64,000 nucleotides of DNA from Anodontia alba (GCA_964016985.1 OZ024828.1:84584308-84648307), one strand, 5' to 3'. Counted from the stretch's first letter, positions 12,426 through 24,245 are shown. Notes: generated by a model not told the origin, from the sequence alone. A program made the numbers and translations.

Positions 12426-13019
12426 CTTTGTAAAAACTGGCGGAGTTTTACCAAGTGTACTTACCCCGTAATTCTGCTAAAATAAATATTGAGATACCCA
12501 AGAAAGTCTGCAATCACAGTCTTCCATAGGCCTGGATATAGGTTTTAATTGCACAAAATGCCAAGATAAAAAAAATCGAAAACGGAGCGAACAAACGAAG
12601 AGGTACTGTAAATGGATATTGCCAGACAAAAAAAAAACTGTTTGTGATAGGTGACGAGTTCAAGGAAACGTCAAGCTCTGTACAAATTATCTCTCACTTG
12701 TTGTCTGTAATTGCAACTTAAGAACACACGGACGACCAATTAAATAGTGTTTTCGTATAGATCAACAATTATTTTAAGACTCTTAGATAATATTTTGTCG
12801 TAAATCAGGAGTAATGATCAACGATGTGCGTCGACATAAACTAATGAGTGTTTATGGTTTACTAGTTAAGAAGTTGACGAGATATTCCTAAAACAAAAAT
12901 AGAAAATAGCATTCATTAAAATGTGAAATAAACAATTAAGTCTAATGAATATACGTGGTAAATTTTCCGCCGGTTTTGACAGGAAAGGCGTAGTCCTGTT
13001 TATTTTTTATATTTTATTT

Positions 13020-13025
13020 TATTTT

Positions 13026-13060
<35 letters not shown>
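13020..13060. repeat. Poly(T) tract
   Basis: Over 35 consecutive T after ttttatttttat, next to repeat H; may be a retroelement tail on the minus strand. Confidence 0.9.
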
Positions 13061-13125
13061 AGTTATAGTTACAGATCGCCATTGAGCCCTTTGCTTCGTT
13101 TCATTACAGTGGTTTTGATTATAAG

Positions 13126-13455
13126 TGTTTCACTGTGATGTTTCACAGATGAGGTAAAGGCCCCATATGCAGATCGAACACATATTTGTCGGAGCTGCAT
13201 CAGAAATAAGGGAACGGTTTCGCGCGAGTGAAACTAGTTTCAGCCACAGTTGTTTTCTTACTGATCGTTACAAGACAGTTCGTCTGATGCATTTGTTCTT
13301 TCTTTCTGTGTGCGTCAATGGTTTTATATGTGGCGTCTGTGTTGTCCTTATTTGTTCCTAGTCTCTCCTTCCTTTGGTGCTTTGAGAGGGCTGTGCCTCG
13401 TGATTTTGGCATTTCCTGGATATCTTTACTTATATTTTTCCTGCTTGATTTCCTG
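13126..13455 (+). mobile_element. Dispersed repeat family H, plus strand
   Basis: gtttcactgtgatgtttcac to ggctgtgcctcgtgattttg and catttcctggatatcttt; preceded by a polyT tract at 13020-13060. Confidence 0.65.
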
Positions 13456-13803
13456 CACACGAATCCCTCCTGAGAAGGAATCCACCCTAAAAGGAAAAAG
13501 GAACTGCTTCCTGTTAGAATGGACCCTTTTTCAAAAGGAAGCAAACAATTTTGACAGTGTTTTCTGCCTTAAAATGTATCATTTCTCCTTAAAACGTAAC
13601 TATCACAGTTCCACATTTGAGCACTCGCAAAACTTTGTAGATGCATCGACTGGTCTTGATCTGTTATATTCGTATAAGACATTTGTCGCAGCGATTCCCA
13701 TCATATTAAAGAAAACAGTTTATAAAATTCCCAGGAAAAGCCACAATTACAGAAAATAGCCTACCAATGACACCGGCGGAACTTGGTTTGGGCAAAATTA
13801 TCT

Positions 13804-13914
13804 ATCCCAGATAGCATTCTTTAAAAATCTACAGCGGGCCTTTATCGGCCCGTCAGGGTAGCTGACGGGCCGATAACGGCCCGCTATAGATTTATAAAGA
13901 ATGCAAGCTGGGAT
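13804..13914. mobile_element. Snapback MITE family A, copy 2
   Basis: Arms atcccagatagcattcttta and agaatgcaagctgggat; core cggcccgtcagggtagctga followed by its inverse. It lies between E9 and E10. Confidence 0.85.
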
Positions 13915-14007
13915 GCCTCTGTATATTTATCATATATAATGGGAACGTGGTAGTCTCTGATACACCATCCTGCGTAATAGGACAGCTATTGACAGGTTAT
14001 GACTTAC

Positions 14008-14158
14008 CCATTGTCTCGATGAACTATGTTGAAGATGAAGAAACTGACGGCTAAGAGAAGCCCAGCTGCGGCAAGTGTTGTCATGGTAATGTACAGTGAG
14101 AATGGAATCAACACTTCCTCATATGTAATATATGTAGAATCACGTGGAATATGTCCAT
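14008..14158 (-). CDS. GABA-B-like receptor, exon E9 (TM1)
   Basis: Two bases complete the aspartate shared with E8, then come 49 codons and a two-base overhang. Acceptor ATTTGTAG, donor AATGG|GTAAGT. After GHIPRDSTYITYEEV comes a hydrophobic helix of about 25 residues (IPFSLYITMTTLAAAGLLLA then VSFF), ending in FNI[VK].R. This is TM1 followed by the FNI..R pattern of GABBR2-like receptors. Confidence 0.92.
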
Positions 14159-15751
14159 CTACAAATATAATAAGTGCATAATACACTAAATGAATAATCT
14201 ACTAAATGTTAGAAAAATGTTATAAGAAATACAGAATATAGCAGTTATCGGAAAAGATGGTTATATATAGAAAATATAAGGAAACTAGAAATTATGTTTG
14301 TAAAGCACTGTGCCCCCGACCATATGCTTGTCTCTAAAGATAATACAAGGTAAAAATTGCCCAATATACAAAGGGCCATAACTCCTGAAATATTTTTCAA
14401 AATTTATTGAAATTTAAGCAGGTCATCTTCTCATCACTACCAATCTATTCATCAAGTTATGAGGCTCTAGCTCCAACAGTTTTTTTAGCTATTTTGCTGA
14501 CAAGGGAAAATGCCCAAATTTACAAAGGGCCATTACTCATGAAATATTTTTTCAGAATTTATTCAAAAGTTAATCAGGTCATCTACTCATCATTACAAAT
14601 CAATTCACCAAGTTTCAAGACTCTAGCTCCAACAGTAATGAAAACAAAACATTAAAATATACCATTGTAATCATTTCTCTCGGTCTTGTATCACATTTAG
14701 GATTATGATAATATGATTCCTGATACAGAATTCATTATATTTCCACCCAATGTGCCACAAAAGAACGTCTTCAATGATCTTAGATGTATATTATTTTTTG
14801 TTGTTGTTGTTGTTGTTTTATTTTTTCTATAGAACAATTTGGTATTAGTCTATTGGTATATCTAGTAGGCAGTATTCGAAGCAAGATAAATGTGTCCATT
14901 TGTATATTTGATGTTTATTAGTCCTATGAACCCACGATTACCCGCTTTCCTGCATACATAGTTTTGTCTTCATTCATTACCCCGGTGAGACTATCATGTA
15001 CTACATATAAAGTCACAGAAAAAAACAACAACTGACAAATACGTCAACAACCTTTACATGGTATCTTTGGAATGGTAGGGCTGTGTTCCGAGACTGTGAC
15101 CCTTTCTGGGTATCTCCATGTTTATTTGTTGACGTTCTACGAGATGTAGAAGATTAGTAAAGACATTTTGACCGTCTGCATACATCCATAAGGCAAATAA
15201 GAAGAATGTCTATTCAAGATATGTATAAAGTCAGTTTTGGATGCCTAGACCAGACTGCGCACAACTAAATCCCAGAATAAACAATTGGATTATGAACTGT
15301 GTCAGCAGTATTCCCCAGGAGCGGACTCAGGCCACCCCACCCCAACCCGCACCACTTTTTAATCAAAATTTCATTTTCATGGGGAATTTTTGATAAACCT
15401 GATACATTTGGAATACCGTATTTAACCTAAATATTCACACCTTTACTCTTTACCTTATACTTCTCATCAACAAATCTATTTTACTACCTGTGTGAAACTG
15501 GGTGAGTGAAAAGCAGTGTAGATCCTGATCAGACGCCGTGTTCTGTGGTGTCTGATCTGGATCCACACTGTTTGCTCAAGCCTGTCTGTCCGAATACGTA
15601 GAGTAAGTACGGTAATTTGATCCAATCGAACCCCTCAGAAATCATTTTTGATCTGTCCCTGTTCCCGACAAACTTCACGGTTTTGATGCGTTTGTTTTTA
15701 CCGAGTCCCAAATGGAAGAGTCACTGCGAAATTTTCACAATGAAACCTTAC

Positions 15752-15838
15752 CTTTCCATTTTATCCCTTCACCATTCCACTCTAAACGTTCCGATTCTCC
15801 ATCCATCACGAATGACCCAACAGTAACGCGACGACCAC
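15752..15838 (-). CDS. GABA-B-like receptor, exon E8 (flytrap-to-TM1 linker)
   Basis: Small phase 1 exon (28 full codons), acceptor ATATTTAG, donor AAAG|GTAAGG. Joined to E7 it reads IEGGRRVTVGSFVMDGE and ends LEWNGEGIKWK. This matches the family consensus 'L..G...+VG.Y......L......I.W.G' that closes the flytrap domain. No cysteine-rich domain follows. This absence is typical of GABA-B receptors and separates them from metabotropic glutamate receptors. Confidence 0.88.
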
Positions 15839-15906
15839 CTAAATATTTCGAAAAAAAATTAGGGTGATTTTTGTAATAACGTGTCATTTTTCCATTTATC
15901 ACTAGT

Positions 15907-16146
15907 GTCACTATGTCAGAAAACGTACCTTTGGACATTTACGCTCAGCGAAGATTCAGATCAGCCTGTGCATTCGCACGGTCTGATCAGAATCTTCACT
16001 GGGTGTATTTTGGATATCGAAGATTACAAAGTTTCTTCATACGGACAATGAAGACATATCAGATTGTGCGTATGCGCAGGCTTATTTGAGTCTTCCTCCG
16101 GTGCATGTGTTATGAGGTACGTTTCCTCGCCTTGCGGTTCTTATGT
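15907..16146. mobile_element. Foldback family F (cagcgaagattcag), copy 1
   Basis: Contains cagcgaagattcagatcagc, then cggtctgatcagaatcttca and ggatatcgaagattacaaag. The ends resemble ccgcaacgtcagaaaa and its complement. Confidence 0.7.
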
Positions 16147-16275
16147 TGAGACATTTACATCTTTCACCAAATCTAGCTAACCTTAGAGTGTTTTCCTTCT
16201 TTCTTTTACCAAGCTGACACCGTAAACAGCGGAACCGTGCAGTAAAAGTACTTTGAAGTCACAGTTGTAAAAACA

Positions 16276-16627
16276 TACCGTATTCGACCTAATTACCGCA
16301 CTGTGCGCTTCAGTTTTTCTAAATTACTGGGAACACTCATTTGTGGTAAAATATGTATCTACCTACTAAGGATACACTATAAAAAAAGATCAGATAAAGA
16401 CTTTTTGTTGATGATTATGCGATTTTCTTTTCTGATTTTCTTTATAAAGGCATATGTTGTGGGTACTCATTTGAATTGCATCGACAAGTCGATGCAATTC
16501 AAATGAGTACCCACAACATATTCCTTAACAAAGTAGACAAAAAGTACACTGCTGTAATCTGAAGACTACGGAATTGCTTGACTGTGCGCTTATATGGATA
16601 TGTGCGGTAAGTAGATCGAATACGGTT
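16276..16627. mobile_element. Foldback element with ACCGTATTCGA ends
   Basis: Left end accgtattcgacctaattac, right end gtagatcgaatacggt. A perfect central hairpin (gggtactcatttgaattgca and its complement) occupies 16460-16522. It lies in the E7-E8 intron. Confidence 0.8.
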
Positions 16628-16659
16628 ATTGAAGTCCATGTAAGTTAGTCTACGTCATT

Positions 16660-17010
16660 TCGACATATCTTGGTGATTTGCTGAGTAATTTACTTTAAAC
16701 GACATATTTTAATCATGGTTGACCATATCTTACTAGAAACCATTTGTCATGTCTATTTCTACGTTTTCATCTGAAATTTTAACCACAAAGTTAAATTAAG
16801 GACCAGAAATGCCCGACTTCTGCAATTTTATAGCTAAGTAATTCTAAGAAACTACATGTTGCTTTTCTCGACAGTCTTAAAATTAATGTTTCGTAACACT
16901 GTGAAAGTTTCCGAATCATGTAACAAGTGGAACTTGTTAAAATATGTCTTCTAAGTAACAACTTAATCGAATTCTGCATGCTCGAAATCTGACAGAAATT
17001 AGCCGCCACC
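16660..17010. mobile_element. Diverged relative of the ctttcgacatct element
   Basis: catttcgacatatcttgg, agaaaccatttgtcatgtct and gattctgcatgctcgaaat-like blocks occur in the same order as in 37312-37640. Confidence 0.55.
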
Positions 17011-17019
17011 GTAGAGAAA

Positions 17020-17190
17020 ACGTAGACATGTGCACCCAGCGAAGATTCAGATCAGCCTGCGCGTTCGCACAATCTGGTCAGAATCCTTACTTGGTACGTT
17101 TTGGATGGCAAAGATTGCAAAGTTTCTTCATGCAGACAACAAAGACTTGTCAGACTGTATTTCGAGGGTTGAGCGCAAGACTGGCGTAAG
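17020..17190. mobile_element. Foldback family F, partial copy
   Basis: cagcgaagattcagatcagc and caaagtttcttcatgcagac are shared with the other copies; the right end is replaced by cgagggttgagcgcaagact, whose inverse recurs at 17385-17408. Confidence 0.6.
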
Positions 17191-17413
17191 TCAGATGATT
17201 GTTTTTCCCCAAACCTAATCTCCTCACCATGAAGGTGTTATGAAGATTACAACATTTCTTTCTGTAAACAATGAAAATTTAGGTGCCATTGCTCGTATGA
17301 GCAATGGCACCTAAATTTGCATTGTTTACAAAGGGGTCCAAGTTGCCCCTAAACAAGGGTTTCAAAAATATGTTTGAGTTACCATAGTCTTGCGCTCAAC
17401 TCTCGATTTGTAC

Positions 17414-17578
17414 CTTCTATTCGTTCTATTCTAACGTCTTTGATAGGATCAGCACCGCCCTCTTCATATTCAATGCTACCACCTATTCCGGTCATAGACA
17501 CATTAGCTGTGCATGATGAGATCACGTTGTTAATGTCAAAATCTTTGTAAGAAAATTCATCTAGCTTTTTCGGGTGTC
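17414..17578 (-). CDS. GABA-B-like receptor, exon E7 (end of flytrap domain)
   Basis: Phase 1 in and out, 54 full codons; acceptor ATTTTCAG, donor GAAG|GTACAA. Peptide GHPKKLDEFSYKDFDINNVI, then SMTGIGGSIEYEEG and ending RIERIE. It corresponds to the family's 'L.DF.Y.....T..I...+..F.GV.G.V.F...G.R' region. The donor lacks G at +5 but GTACAA is usable, and phase fits E8. A 278-bp MITE begins 22 bp upstream of the acceptor (17600-17877). Confidence 0.88.
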
Positions 17579-17599
17579 CTGAAAATGTACCAACGCTAG

Positions 17600-17877
17600 C
17601 ATTACGAAAACACGCCTATTCAAGTATATAGAAAATTTCACGTCCAAAAACTGAAAATTTTAAGATAAAAAACTCTGATATTTTTCTTATTTCTGCTCAA
17701 AACATAGATTGTGGGTACTCGTTAGAACCGCCTCGGCGAGGCGGTTCTAACGAGTACCCACAATATATGTTTTGAGCAGAAATAAGAAAAATAATGTATA
17801 CCCCTTTAAACCCCAGTTTTACTATATAAAAGTGGGGTTTAAGGGGGTCAATATTATATAGGCGTGTTTTCGTGATG
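17600..17877. mobile_element. MITE family B, copy 1
   Basis: Ends cattacgaaaacacgcctat and (complement) cgtgttttcgtgatg form terminal inverted repeats. The centre is a long near-perfect palindrome around gaaccgcctcggcgaggcgg. The two flanking arms differ (tatttttc versus gtatacccc), giving the element a polarity. It starts 22 bp from the E7 acceptor. Confidence 0.88.
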
Positions 17878-18085
17878 GAAATAGTATTTAGTATTGAATT
17901 GTACGATAAAAACGATTGACAAGACGCTATAGTTTTAAATTGCTTTTATCCAGTCTGCGACCTTGTTTAACTCCTACTTTAGGAGGAAAACGTGTAGGTC
18001 ATAGGATGTTGTTTATATGCTCCTCCCTATGTATAGTGTATATGTTGTTTATTGACTCATGAAATTTTTTTATGTTTCGGAGGCC

Positions 18086-18363
18086 CATCACGAAAACATA
18101 CCTATATAATTTTGACCCCTTTGAACCCCACTTTTGTATAGTAAAACTTGGGTTTACACGGGTATACATTATTTTTCTTATTTCTGCTCAAAACATAGAT
18201 TGTGGGTACTCGTTAGAACCGCCTCGCCGAGGCGGTTCTAACGAGTACCCACAATCTATGTTTTGAGCAGAAATATGTAAAATATCTGAGTTTTTTATCT
18301 GAAAATTTTCAGTTTTTGGAGATGGAATTTTCTATATATTTGAATAGGCGTGTTTTCGTAATG
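18086..18363. mobile_element. MITE family B, copy 2 (inverted relative to copy 1)
   Basis: Begins catcacgaaaacatacctat and ends cgtgttttcgtaatg, with the same central palindrome. The gtatac arm is on the left, so its orientation is opposite to copy 1, 208 bp away. Confidence 0.88.
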
Positions 18364-19073
18364 GTAAGCTTTGAATAAATCTATTTGATTTTGTCTCGGT
18401 GTGTCTAAAACTGCTGGATTGATGACAAACAGCGTAGACCCTGATCCATCGCCGCGCTCTGTGACGTCTGATCTAGGTCTACACTATTTGTTGATGACAG
18501 TCCCATAACTTAAGGTAAATACAACAATTATATTTGCAACATTTTTTTTTTCGTGCTTTTATTTCTTCACTTTATTAAACCGTAGAAATACATTCCAATA
18601 TTACAGTGGTCGTAAATAGCATTTTGCCTACTTTTCTGTGCATTTCTTTTCATTCTTTTCATTGTTCTGTTTGTGTGTATATCAAGTCTCTATGTACTAT
18701 ATAAGAGATAGGTAGTGCTAGGATTTTAAGTTGAAACCCTGCCTTATCATCGCATTAATGCTTACTTTTTTTTGTAAATGCAGCTATAGATCTTTAAGAT
18801 AACGATGTATCTAATTATTATATAGCTATAATATGTAATGATTAAAATATGCGATAAAATCTGATGAGGAATCACGCTTACTTTATATTGCACGCTTACT
18901 CGGATGCCTTCCAATTTTACCGTTACATGAAGTTGCTTTTGATGATGTCGTAGGGCAATGCCATCACGCCAAAATTTGTCATTCGTGAAGTTTTTGATTG
19001 TTTGTTTTATTTTGGTTTTACGTCGCTTTCAACTATTTTAGTCATATCGCGACGGTGTCTGGATGTGGCAGAA

Positions 19074-19378
19074 TTGTTTGTGTTGAGGTTTTACGGCCCA
19101 GTCAACCCAATGGGATGTCATGTCGAGCGCGGTCAGTTTACCTAACCACACGTTACTGGGCAGGCTTAGTCCTCCAAGCGGTTAACCAGTATTGTGCACA
19201 TTCTTTCGCCAGAAACTGACAACTGCCCTTCTTGAATCAGCGGAAGGGAGAGAATGACCGTAGAAAATATTTCATGATCAATCTCCACGAAAGAATATTG
19301 CCGACCTCGGCGGGGGTTGAACCCGCGACCTCCTGGTCTCCAGTCGGACGGCGCATCCAACTGAGCCACCGAGGCCGA
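19074..19378 (-). mobile_element. tRNA-derived SINE with 13-bp target-site duplication
   Basis: On the minus strand the head reads cggcctcggtggctcagttg with B box gggttcaaccc, followed by a body shared with 57967-58270 and 35130-35410. It ends in the tail that reads tgaggtttta on the plus strand. The 13-mer ggatgtggcagaa flanks it at 19061-19073 and 19379-19391, a clear L1-style target duplication. The duplication lies inside an older SINE (18998-19060 and 19379-19430). Confidence 0.85.
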
Positions 19379-19890
19379 GGATGTGGCAGAAAGCGCTTTG
19401 CTCACTTTTAGAGGGCTGTGCAGGCTCTGAATCTTAGATCATAAAAAATACCTATTTTGAGGCTACGAACAACTGAAAATGACGCAAAATATTTATAGCT
19501 ATATAATGTAGGGTTATTGCACTGATATTATAGGGTTATTGCACTGATATTGGTAAATATTGTCCTGAGCTTGGAATGCTTGCCATGAGATGTCAGCATT
19601 ATTAGGGTAGTTTTCAGAATTTTGCAATTTTGAAACAAGCGTCTCTTGTTTTGAAAGGTATCGAGGTAATACTTTTTCTCTGATTTCTTCACAAAATATT
19701 TGTGGTGCTATCTCATAGGTGTAGCGCTAATCATGTGCGCAACATGCGTAAGAAATATTTATTATAAAGTGGCATTAACATAAAATATTTTGCTTCTTTA
19801 TCTTAGGGGCTACTCTTAAAGCAAAGAATTTGCTCCCATAGGCTGCGCTTAAAGGAAAGAATTTGCTTTCTCTGGGAGCAAATTCTTTCC

Positions 19891-20163
19891 AATCACGAAA
19901 ACATGCCTATATAATTTTGACCCCCTAAACCCACTTTTATACAGTAAAACTGGGGTTTACAGGGGTATACATTATTTTTCTTATTTCTGCTTAAAACATA
20001 GATTGTGGTACTCGTTAGAACCGCCTCACCGAGGCGGTTCTAACGAGTACCAAAATCTATGTTTTGAGCAGAAATATGAAGTATATTTCAGTTTTTTATC
20101 TGAAAAATTTTCAGTTTTTGCAGGTGAAATTTTCTATATATGAAAAGGCGTGTTTTCGCAATG
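19891..20163. mobile_element. MITE family B, copy 3
   Basis: aatcacgaaaacatgcctat to gcgtgttttcgcaatg, with central gaaccgcctcaccgaggcgg. Its right end lies about 200 bp left of the E6 donor. Confidence 0.87.
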
Positions 20164-20364
20164 CTTTAATAGCCCCTATTTGGAAGAGGTTCTAGGCATA
20201 GTTTTCAAGTTTTTCCTAGGTGTGCGTAAAAATAATTCGTTCTGGTTACGCCAATGTATCTTGTTAAGACATTGGCTTATCCAATGTTTATGCTATGGTA
20301 TATACGTATACACTTTACATAGGTATGTTTACGTAATGTGAACTACGTTTCCGGATCCACTCAC

Positions 20365-20511
20365 CAGTTTCTGTTAGGTAAGCATCAGTGCAGTTGAGTG
20401 CCAGAGCTGCCACCCATATATGGTCATAGCAATTTCCAGTGACGAATTCAAACATGTACTTGGAAGGGTCATATGTTTCTTCTTGTTTATACAAAGCTTC
20501 AAATTCTGGCA
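20365..20511 (-). CDS. GABA-B-like receptor, exon E6 (lobe 2, YD..W helix)
   Basis: Enters with two bases completing a valine and leaves with one base (48 full codons). Acceptor TTTACAG, donor CTG|GTGAGT. The peptide starts PEFEALYKQEETYDPSKYMF and then has CYDHIWVAALALNCT. The YD.[IV]W..ALALN motif is diagnostic of GABA-B receptors. The acidic residue seen a few positions before the YD in GABBR1 is not obvious here (TGNCYD). Phase 1 joins on both sides match E5 and E7. Confidence 0.93.
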
Positions 20512-21160
20512 CTGTAAAGATATATATATAATTACATAGATACCAAAACAATTTGTATAAAATGAATTGATACACTTTCAAGGAAGACAACTCCATCGGT
20601 AATCTTTTTGCTCCCTTTTCAAAAGCGGTATACTCGTTGAAAGGAAAGAATTTGTAACTCTTGGGGAAGCAAACAGTAAGTCACAAAAGTTTGCTCCCTT
20701 GTTAAAATTGGCGGAAAATGTATTAAGTGTATCCAGGCCGCTGAATTTACTACTATATTTGTATATGTTACATAAAACATACAAAACTACTCTTGGAAGC
20801 AAATTAAAGAACACACACAAAAAACAAATCGAAAATAACAATATTTACCTTTCCTGCTTTTCAATTTTAGAGAAGTGAAATGATTTTTATAATAAAATAA
20901 TACATGGGAGAATTGCAGGTTCAAAAAATAAATCAATAAATATATACACGAACGTATAAGAAAAAAAAATATGACAGGAAATATGAATCGACCCAACAAG
21001 GAGCAAAGCCCGAGATTCACGATGAGACAGGTAGTCAGTGTTAAGCATATTTAACCCTTGTCTTGCTGAATAAATTAAGAAGCCACACCCATTTCCAATT
21101 TTTCAGCCAATCAGATTACTTGATCAAGGTTGTTGATATAGATTCACATACTTAATGGCA

Positions 21161-21224
21161 AACAGTGCAGATCCAAATCAGTTGGCTTCTTCAGAAGCCA
21201 ACTGATTTGGATCTACACTGCTTG
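21161..21224. repeat. Short palindrome, 'gcagatccaaatcagttgg' type
   Basis: cagatccaaatcagttggct is followed by its exact inverse. 47172-47234 is a close relative, and both have flanks containing aagtatgtgaatttatatca-like sequence on opposite strands. Confidence 0.72.
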
Positions 21225-21420
21225 CAAAGGCAGGGTATATCCGGTTTCAGCAGGACTAGGGTTAAATAAGTTCAATACATCTCCGGTACACAAGGCGTGA
21301 TCATGGGTCTTTAACATACAGAGTTATAAAATCGCCATATAAAATGCAAACAACTGTCATTAAGTCTTTTTAAAACACTCCAGTGGTGACAATTTTCATG
21401 AAATGTAAAAACCTGTTATC

Positions 21421-21456
<36 letters not shown>

Positions 21457-21474
21457 TTCAATATGTCGTCTGCT

Positions 21475-21562
21475 GACATTTTTTTCAGCAAAAATACCTG
21501 TGAATTTGGTATTGTACTTACTTGAACAGTTAACATTTTGACCACTAACAACTGGGCCCTGA
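21475..21562. mobile_element. Family D half copy
   Basis: Only the right half survives: ttcagcaaaaatacctgtga, then taacattttgaccactaaca, ending in actgggccc. Confidence 0.65.
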
Positions 21563-21639
21563 TGTGAATAAAAAGATGTGTTGTGGTTATTTTAAGTCCT
21601 GCTTACACTTTCCGAAAAACTATTGTTGTTGTTTTTATT

Positions 21640-21845
21640 CCACATCCAACTTCAGATGCACAGAGGTGGTTTAAACCCCCAGTAGTTTTCCTACTGACTG
21701 TTCCAAGGTGGTTCCTCTATTGCAGTTCTTTGTTTGTGCGTCTGTGGTTTCATATGTGGTGTTTGTTTTGTCCTCATTTCTCCCTCTTTTGGTGTCTCGG
21801 GATGGCTATGCTTCGTGATTGTGCTATTTCCTGGGTATAGTCACA
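21640..21845 (+). mobile_element. Dispersed repeat family H, 3' part
   Basis: ttgtgcgtctgtggtttcat, ggtgtttgttttgtcctcat and ctatttcctgggtatag match the 3' portion of 13126-13455. Confidence 0.65.
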
Positions 21846-22387
21846 TATATATTTTCAAAGATGTTTTTTGCCGAAATTCAAAGTATTCGAAAAATTGCAT
21901 ACGAGTGTCCTACTTTTTACTTTTGAGATATCCTGAAAGATATATGTCTTTGGGTTATTTTAAGTCATACTTGCACTTTTTCAAAAACCTGTTTTTCCAC
22001 TACCGACCAGAAAGATGAATTATTCCGAATTTCCAACTAATCGAAAATTTCTTTTTTTGAAATGACGATGTGGAAAATTAAATGTTTTCGTGGTTATTTT
22101 TAAATCTTCCCCAAAACAGAGCTTTAAAGCGTGGTCATTGGGATCCATACCAAGATCACAGAAAGCAACATTATCACCTTCTTTAGAATTTCAAATTACC
22201 TCCATATAATTTAAAGGCAACACTGGTAAGGGTATAAATAACGATAGCCCAGATCAGCCTGCGCACCGGATCTGCGCTTAAAATATCCACTACCAGAATC
22301 ATTTGGTACTATATAATAATTTCGAACAGATAAGGCCTTGCTCACAGTGCTCGGATACGCATTGACCATCGGCATATTTTCCCACAC

Positions 22388-22665
22388 CATCACGAAAACA
22401 CTATATAATTCTGACCCCCTTAAACCCCACTTTTATATAGTAAAACTGGGGTTAACAGGGGTATACATTATTTTTCTTATTTCTGCTCAAAAACGTAGAT
22501 TGTGGGTACTCGTTAGAACCGCCTCGATGAGGCGGTTCTAACGTGTACCCACAATCTATGTTTTGAGCAGAAATACGAAAAATATTTGAATTTTTTATCT
22601 GAAAATTTTCATTTTTTTTGCTGCTAAACTTTTCAGTATATTTAAATAGGCTTGTTTTCGTAATG
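22388..22665. mobile_element. MITE family B, copy 4
   Basis: catcacgaaaacactatata to ttgttttcgtaatg, with central gaaccgcctcgatgaggcgg. Lies in the E5-E6 intron. Confidence 0.87.
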
Positions 22666-22677
22666 CTGCGCATTATG

Positions 22678-22926
22678 TTATGAGCCGCAACGTCAGAAAA
22701 TGTACATTCGAACATATGCACCCAGCGAAGATTAAGATCAGCCTGCACATTTGCACAATCTGATCAGAATCTTCACTTGACGCATTTTGGATAGTAAAGG
22801 AGGCAGAGTTTCTTCAGGCGGACAGCAATGACTCTGATCAGACTGTGCAGATGCGCAGGCTGCTTTGAGTTTTCATCGGGCGCACATATCAGAAGGTACC
22901 TTATCTTACGTTACGGTTCTTACAAT
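22678..22926. mobile_element. Foldback family F, copy 2
   Basis: Ends atgagccgcaacgtcagaaa and cttacgttacggttctta (complementary), with cagcgaagattaagatcagc and ttcttcaggcggacagcaat internally. It begins 13 bp after family B copy 4. Confidence 0.75.
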
Positions 22927-23053
22927 TTCGCATCAATTTCAAAATAAATCGAGTCCCTTAAGGGTCTGATTATATTTGAAATTTTGCCATCTATTTCTAC
23001 AAGGTAGACATATTTTGACTTACTTTTTGATTTTCTGTCCGTCTACCCGTACC

Positions 23054-23164
23054 ATCCCAGCTAGCATTCTTTATAACTCTTAAGCGGTCCGTTATCGGCC
23101 CGTCAGGGTAGCTGACGGGCCAATAACGGCCTGCTATAGATTTATAAGGAATGCTAACTGGGAT
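23054..23164. mobile_element. Snapback MITE family A, copy 3
   Basis: Arms atcccagctagcattcttta and gaatgctaactgggat, same core. It lies 156 bp left of the E5 donor. Confidence 0.85.
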
Positions 23165-23320
23165 GTTATGATGGCTTTATTCTAAAAAGGAAAGAATCTG
23201 TGCTTTGCCTTTAGAGAAGACACATGTTCAAAAGGGAGGCAGAAAAAAAATTGGATAATGTCCCTCCCACTCCACCCCTACTCCCACGAAAATGTATCCT
23301 GTCCTTTAAGCTGAACATAC

Positions 23321-23516
23321 CTGTTAATCCGGCGGTGCCCCTTTCATTAACACGGTTCCTATAGTAAAATCCTAGAACAAATGCGCCATCTGCCGCCAAT
23401 TCCATCTCTTCGACAGAACAAGGAACATTATCCAAGTTGGTGCGCCAAAACTCGGAACTGTACCATCCATGGAACACCCAAACAATTTTGGGCCCATATA
23501 GCCCTACTCTGTATGC
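23321..23516 (-). CDS. GABA-B-like receptor, exon E5 (lobe 2)
   Basis: Starts in phase 0 and ends after 65 codons plus one base; acceptor ATTTACAG, donor ACAG|GTATGT. It starts AYRVGLYGPKIVWVFHGWYS and later has VPCSVEEMELAADGAF. The GWY...W segment is the lobe 2 motif whose tryptophan stacks on ligands in GABBR1, and C-[ST]-V-E-[EQ]-M followed by A-[AV]-[ED]-G is a family marker. Several glycosylation-type and loop positions differ from vertebrate proteins, as expected for an invertebrate paralogue. Confidence 0.92.
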
Positions 23517-24016
23517 CTGTAAATGGTAGTGATTTTATATGAAATGTGACAATTGATTCTAGAGGAACGACTGATAAAGAATCTGTGTCGATAGATATAA
23601 AGTATACGGCTATTTTGACTTTTAAGCATCACGAGACAGTTAAAGCATTTTCCGACCGAAACCGCATACCCTTCTTGCGAAGTCATAAAATGCTCTGCCG
23701 TATCAAATCCGCAAGTATTGCCAATCTATAGTCTTCCACGCATGGAACAATGTTTCAAATAATGACAAGAAATGGTCTCCAAAACACACCTAACCGCTTA
23801 TAAAAGTGTTGCCTGCACCCAGCATTAAAAATGTCTGACCAACCCCATACTTTTTTCACACCACGGAGACCTACTTGCGATGGCACGGCCACTTAACAGC
23901 TGCCTACGCCTGTTATCCAATAGAGGACAATTTGGAGATCTAATGGTTGATAGGTCCGTAACAAGTAAATATTTTGCCGATCCTCCTTGAAAAGAAGGTG
24001 AGAAAGTGAGAAACCA

Positions 24017-24245
24017 GGCCCGAGGTTATAAAACTTTTTTTTCATGCCCAACTAAGCTCAGCATGATTTTTTTCTTTCTAATAAACCTCAAATTACTAAC
24101 AATTGCAAATTCTTTCTTGCTTAATATAGCTGAGCATGAAAATTTATCTGCTGATAAATATTGTCGGCATTTTTATATTTATTAACAGAAGTAATTTCAT
24201 GCTCAGCTGAGCTGATCACCCAAAAAGTTTTATAACCTCGGGGCC
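24017..24245. mobile_element. Foldback element with tcatgctcaac arms, copy 2
   Basis: ggcccgaggttataaaactt to aagttttataacctcggggc, with internal catgctcagctgagctga. Same family as 11668-11908. Confidence 0.8.
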
